Part shown: positions 6,036 to 6,306 of the stretch, piece after piece
Layout: every line of letters begins with the position of its first letter
How positions within the stretch are numbered: the first letter of the stretch is position 1
Assembly: GCA_007122505.1 (NCBI GenBank)
Contig: SKTQ01000103.1
Location: 1 to 6,306 of the forward strand
Reading direction: 5' to 3'
DNA from: Bacteroidales bacterium
Lineage (GTDB): Bacteria > Bacteroidota > Bacteroidia > Bacteroidales > UBA7960
DNA length: 6,306 bases
Program-made: the position numbers and the translations under genes
The notes under the pieces: model-generated
Seen by the model: the letters and a program-made list of their open reading frames with translations, nothing else
What the model was told of the DNA's origin: nothing
Database searches by the model: none

Positions 6036-6306
6036 TTAGCGAATGATCAGCTTTCTCCTGGTTACTTCCCGCTCTCCTTTGATTTCTACCACATACAATC
6101 CGGATTTCTGTATGCTGAGTTGTGTCTCCAAACCTTCAGCAAAATAACTCAAAACAATCCTGCCATTGATGTCGTAAATCGTAATTTGATCACCGCTGTT
6201 TACACCGTTTACAGACACATTACCGCTGGATGGGTTTGGGAAGAGGCTGATAGGCTGAGTTATAATCTCTAAATCATCTACATTTACAGTAGCATCAAGT
6301 GTGAGC
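6036..6306 (-). CDS. 3' end of a gene for a type IX-secreted protein (sorting domain)
   Basis: The frame is open to the right edge of the window, and 89 C-terminal residues are visible. They form a typical type A sorting domain of the type IX secretion system. The entry motif is SLFPNPSSG (visible residues 20-28), then ITIYDINGRIV (a beta-strand pair with the conserved D-x-x-G-R turn), then SGLYVVEI, and a basic tail ending RRKLIIR. In this pathway the domain directs export across the outer membrane and is usually cleaved or used to anchor the protein at the surface. The functional part of the protein lies outside the window, so its activity is unknown. A GTG at 6216-6218 is not the start: the frame and the PNP motif continue upstream of it. 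There is no visible link to the importer locus. Confidence 0.93.
   Translation of the reverse strand, partial: LTLDATVNVDDLEIITQPISLFPNPSSGNVSVNGVNSGDQITIYDINGRIVLSYFAEGLETQLSIQKSGLYVVEIKGEREVTRRKLIIR

Overview
The window comes from a member of the Bacteroidota. The clearest marker is the C-terminal sorting domain of the type IX secretion system in the gene cut by the right edge; this domain is confined to that phylum and close relatives. Two lipoproteins with classical lipoboxes, and start codons without obvious Shine-Dalgarno sequences, fit the same picture. Genus cannot be read from the sequence.

Layout, left to right. Bases 1-222 are a tandem array of a 7-bp unit with two variable positions, running in from the left edge. 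Bases 245-336 hold a GC-rich set of three small hairpins that looks like a dispersed REP-type repeat. A compact plus-strand operon of four genes follows (393-3937). It encodes a PstS-like lipoprotein, two PstC/PstA-like permeases and a PstB-like ATPase, together a complete ABC importer for an oxyanion. Convergent to it is a minus-strand gene (4074-5153) for a lipoprotein that appears to carry two copies of a domain resembling the sulfite-oxidase/molybdopterin-binding fold. Divergent from that lipoprotein is a plus-strand gene (5249-5620) for a stand-alone ModE-type winged-helix regulator. The 95-bp gap between them holds a 23-bp inverted repeat that is a good operator candidate. A 415-bp AT-rich gap without a convincing gene follows, then the 3' end of a minus-strand gene for a type IX-secreted protein (6036 to the right edge).

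How the genes may work together. By family the importer would be called a phosphate (Pst) system. However, the binding protein lacks the Ser/Thr residues that normally line the PstS phosphate site, there is no phoU in the window, and the neighbours are a ModE-type regulator and a molybdopterin-fold lipoprotein. My main hypothesis is that this locus is a Pst-derived importer for molybdate, tungstate or another oxyanion, with a linked regulator and an envelope lipoprotein. That is inference from context and residue changes; substrate identity is not shown by the sequence.
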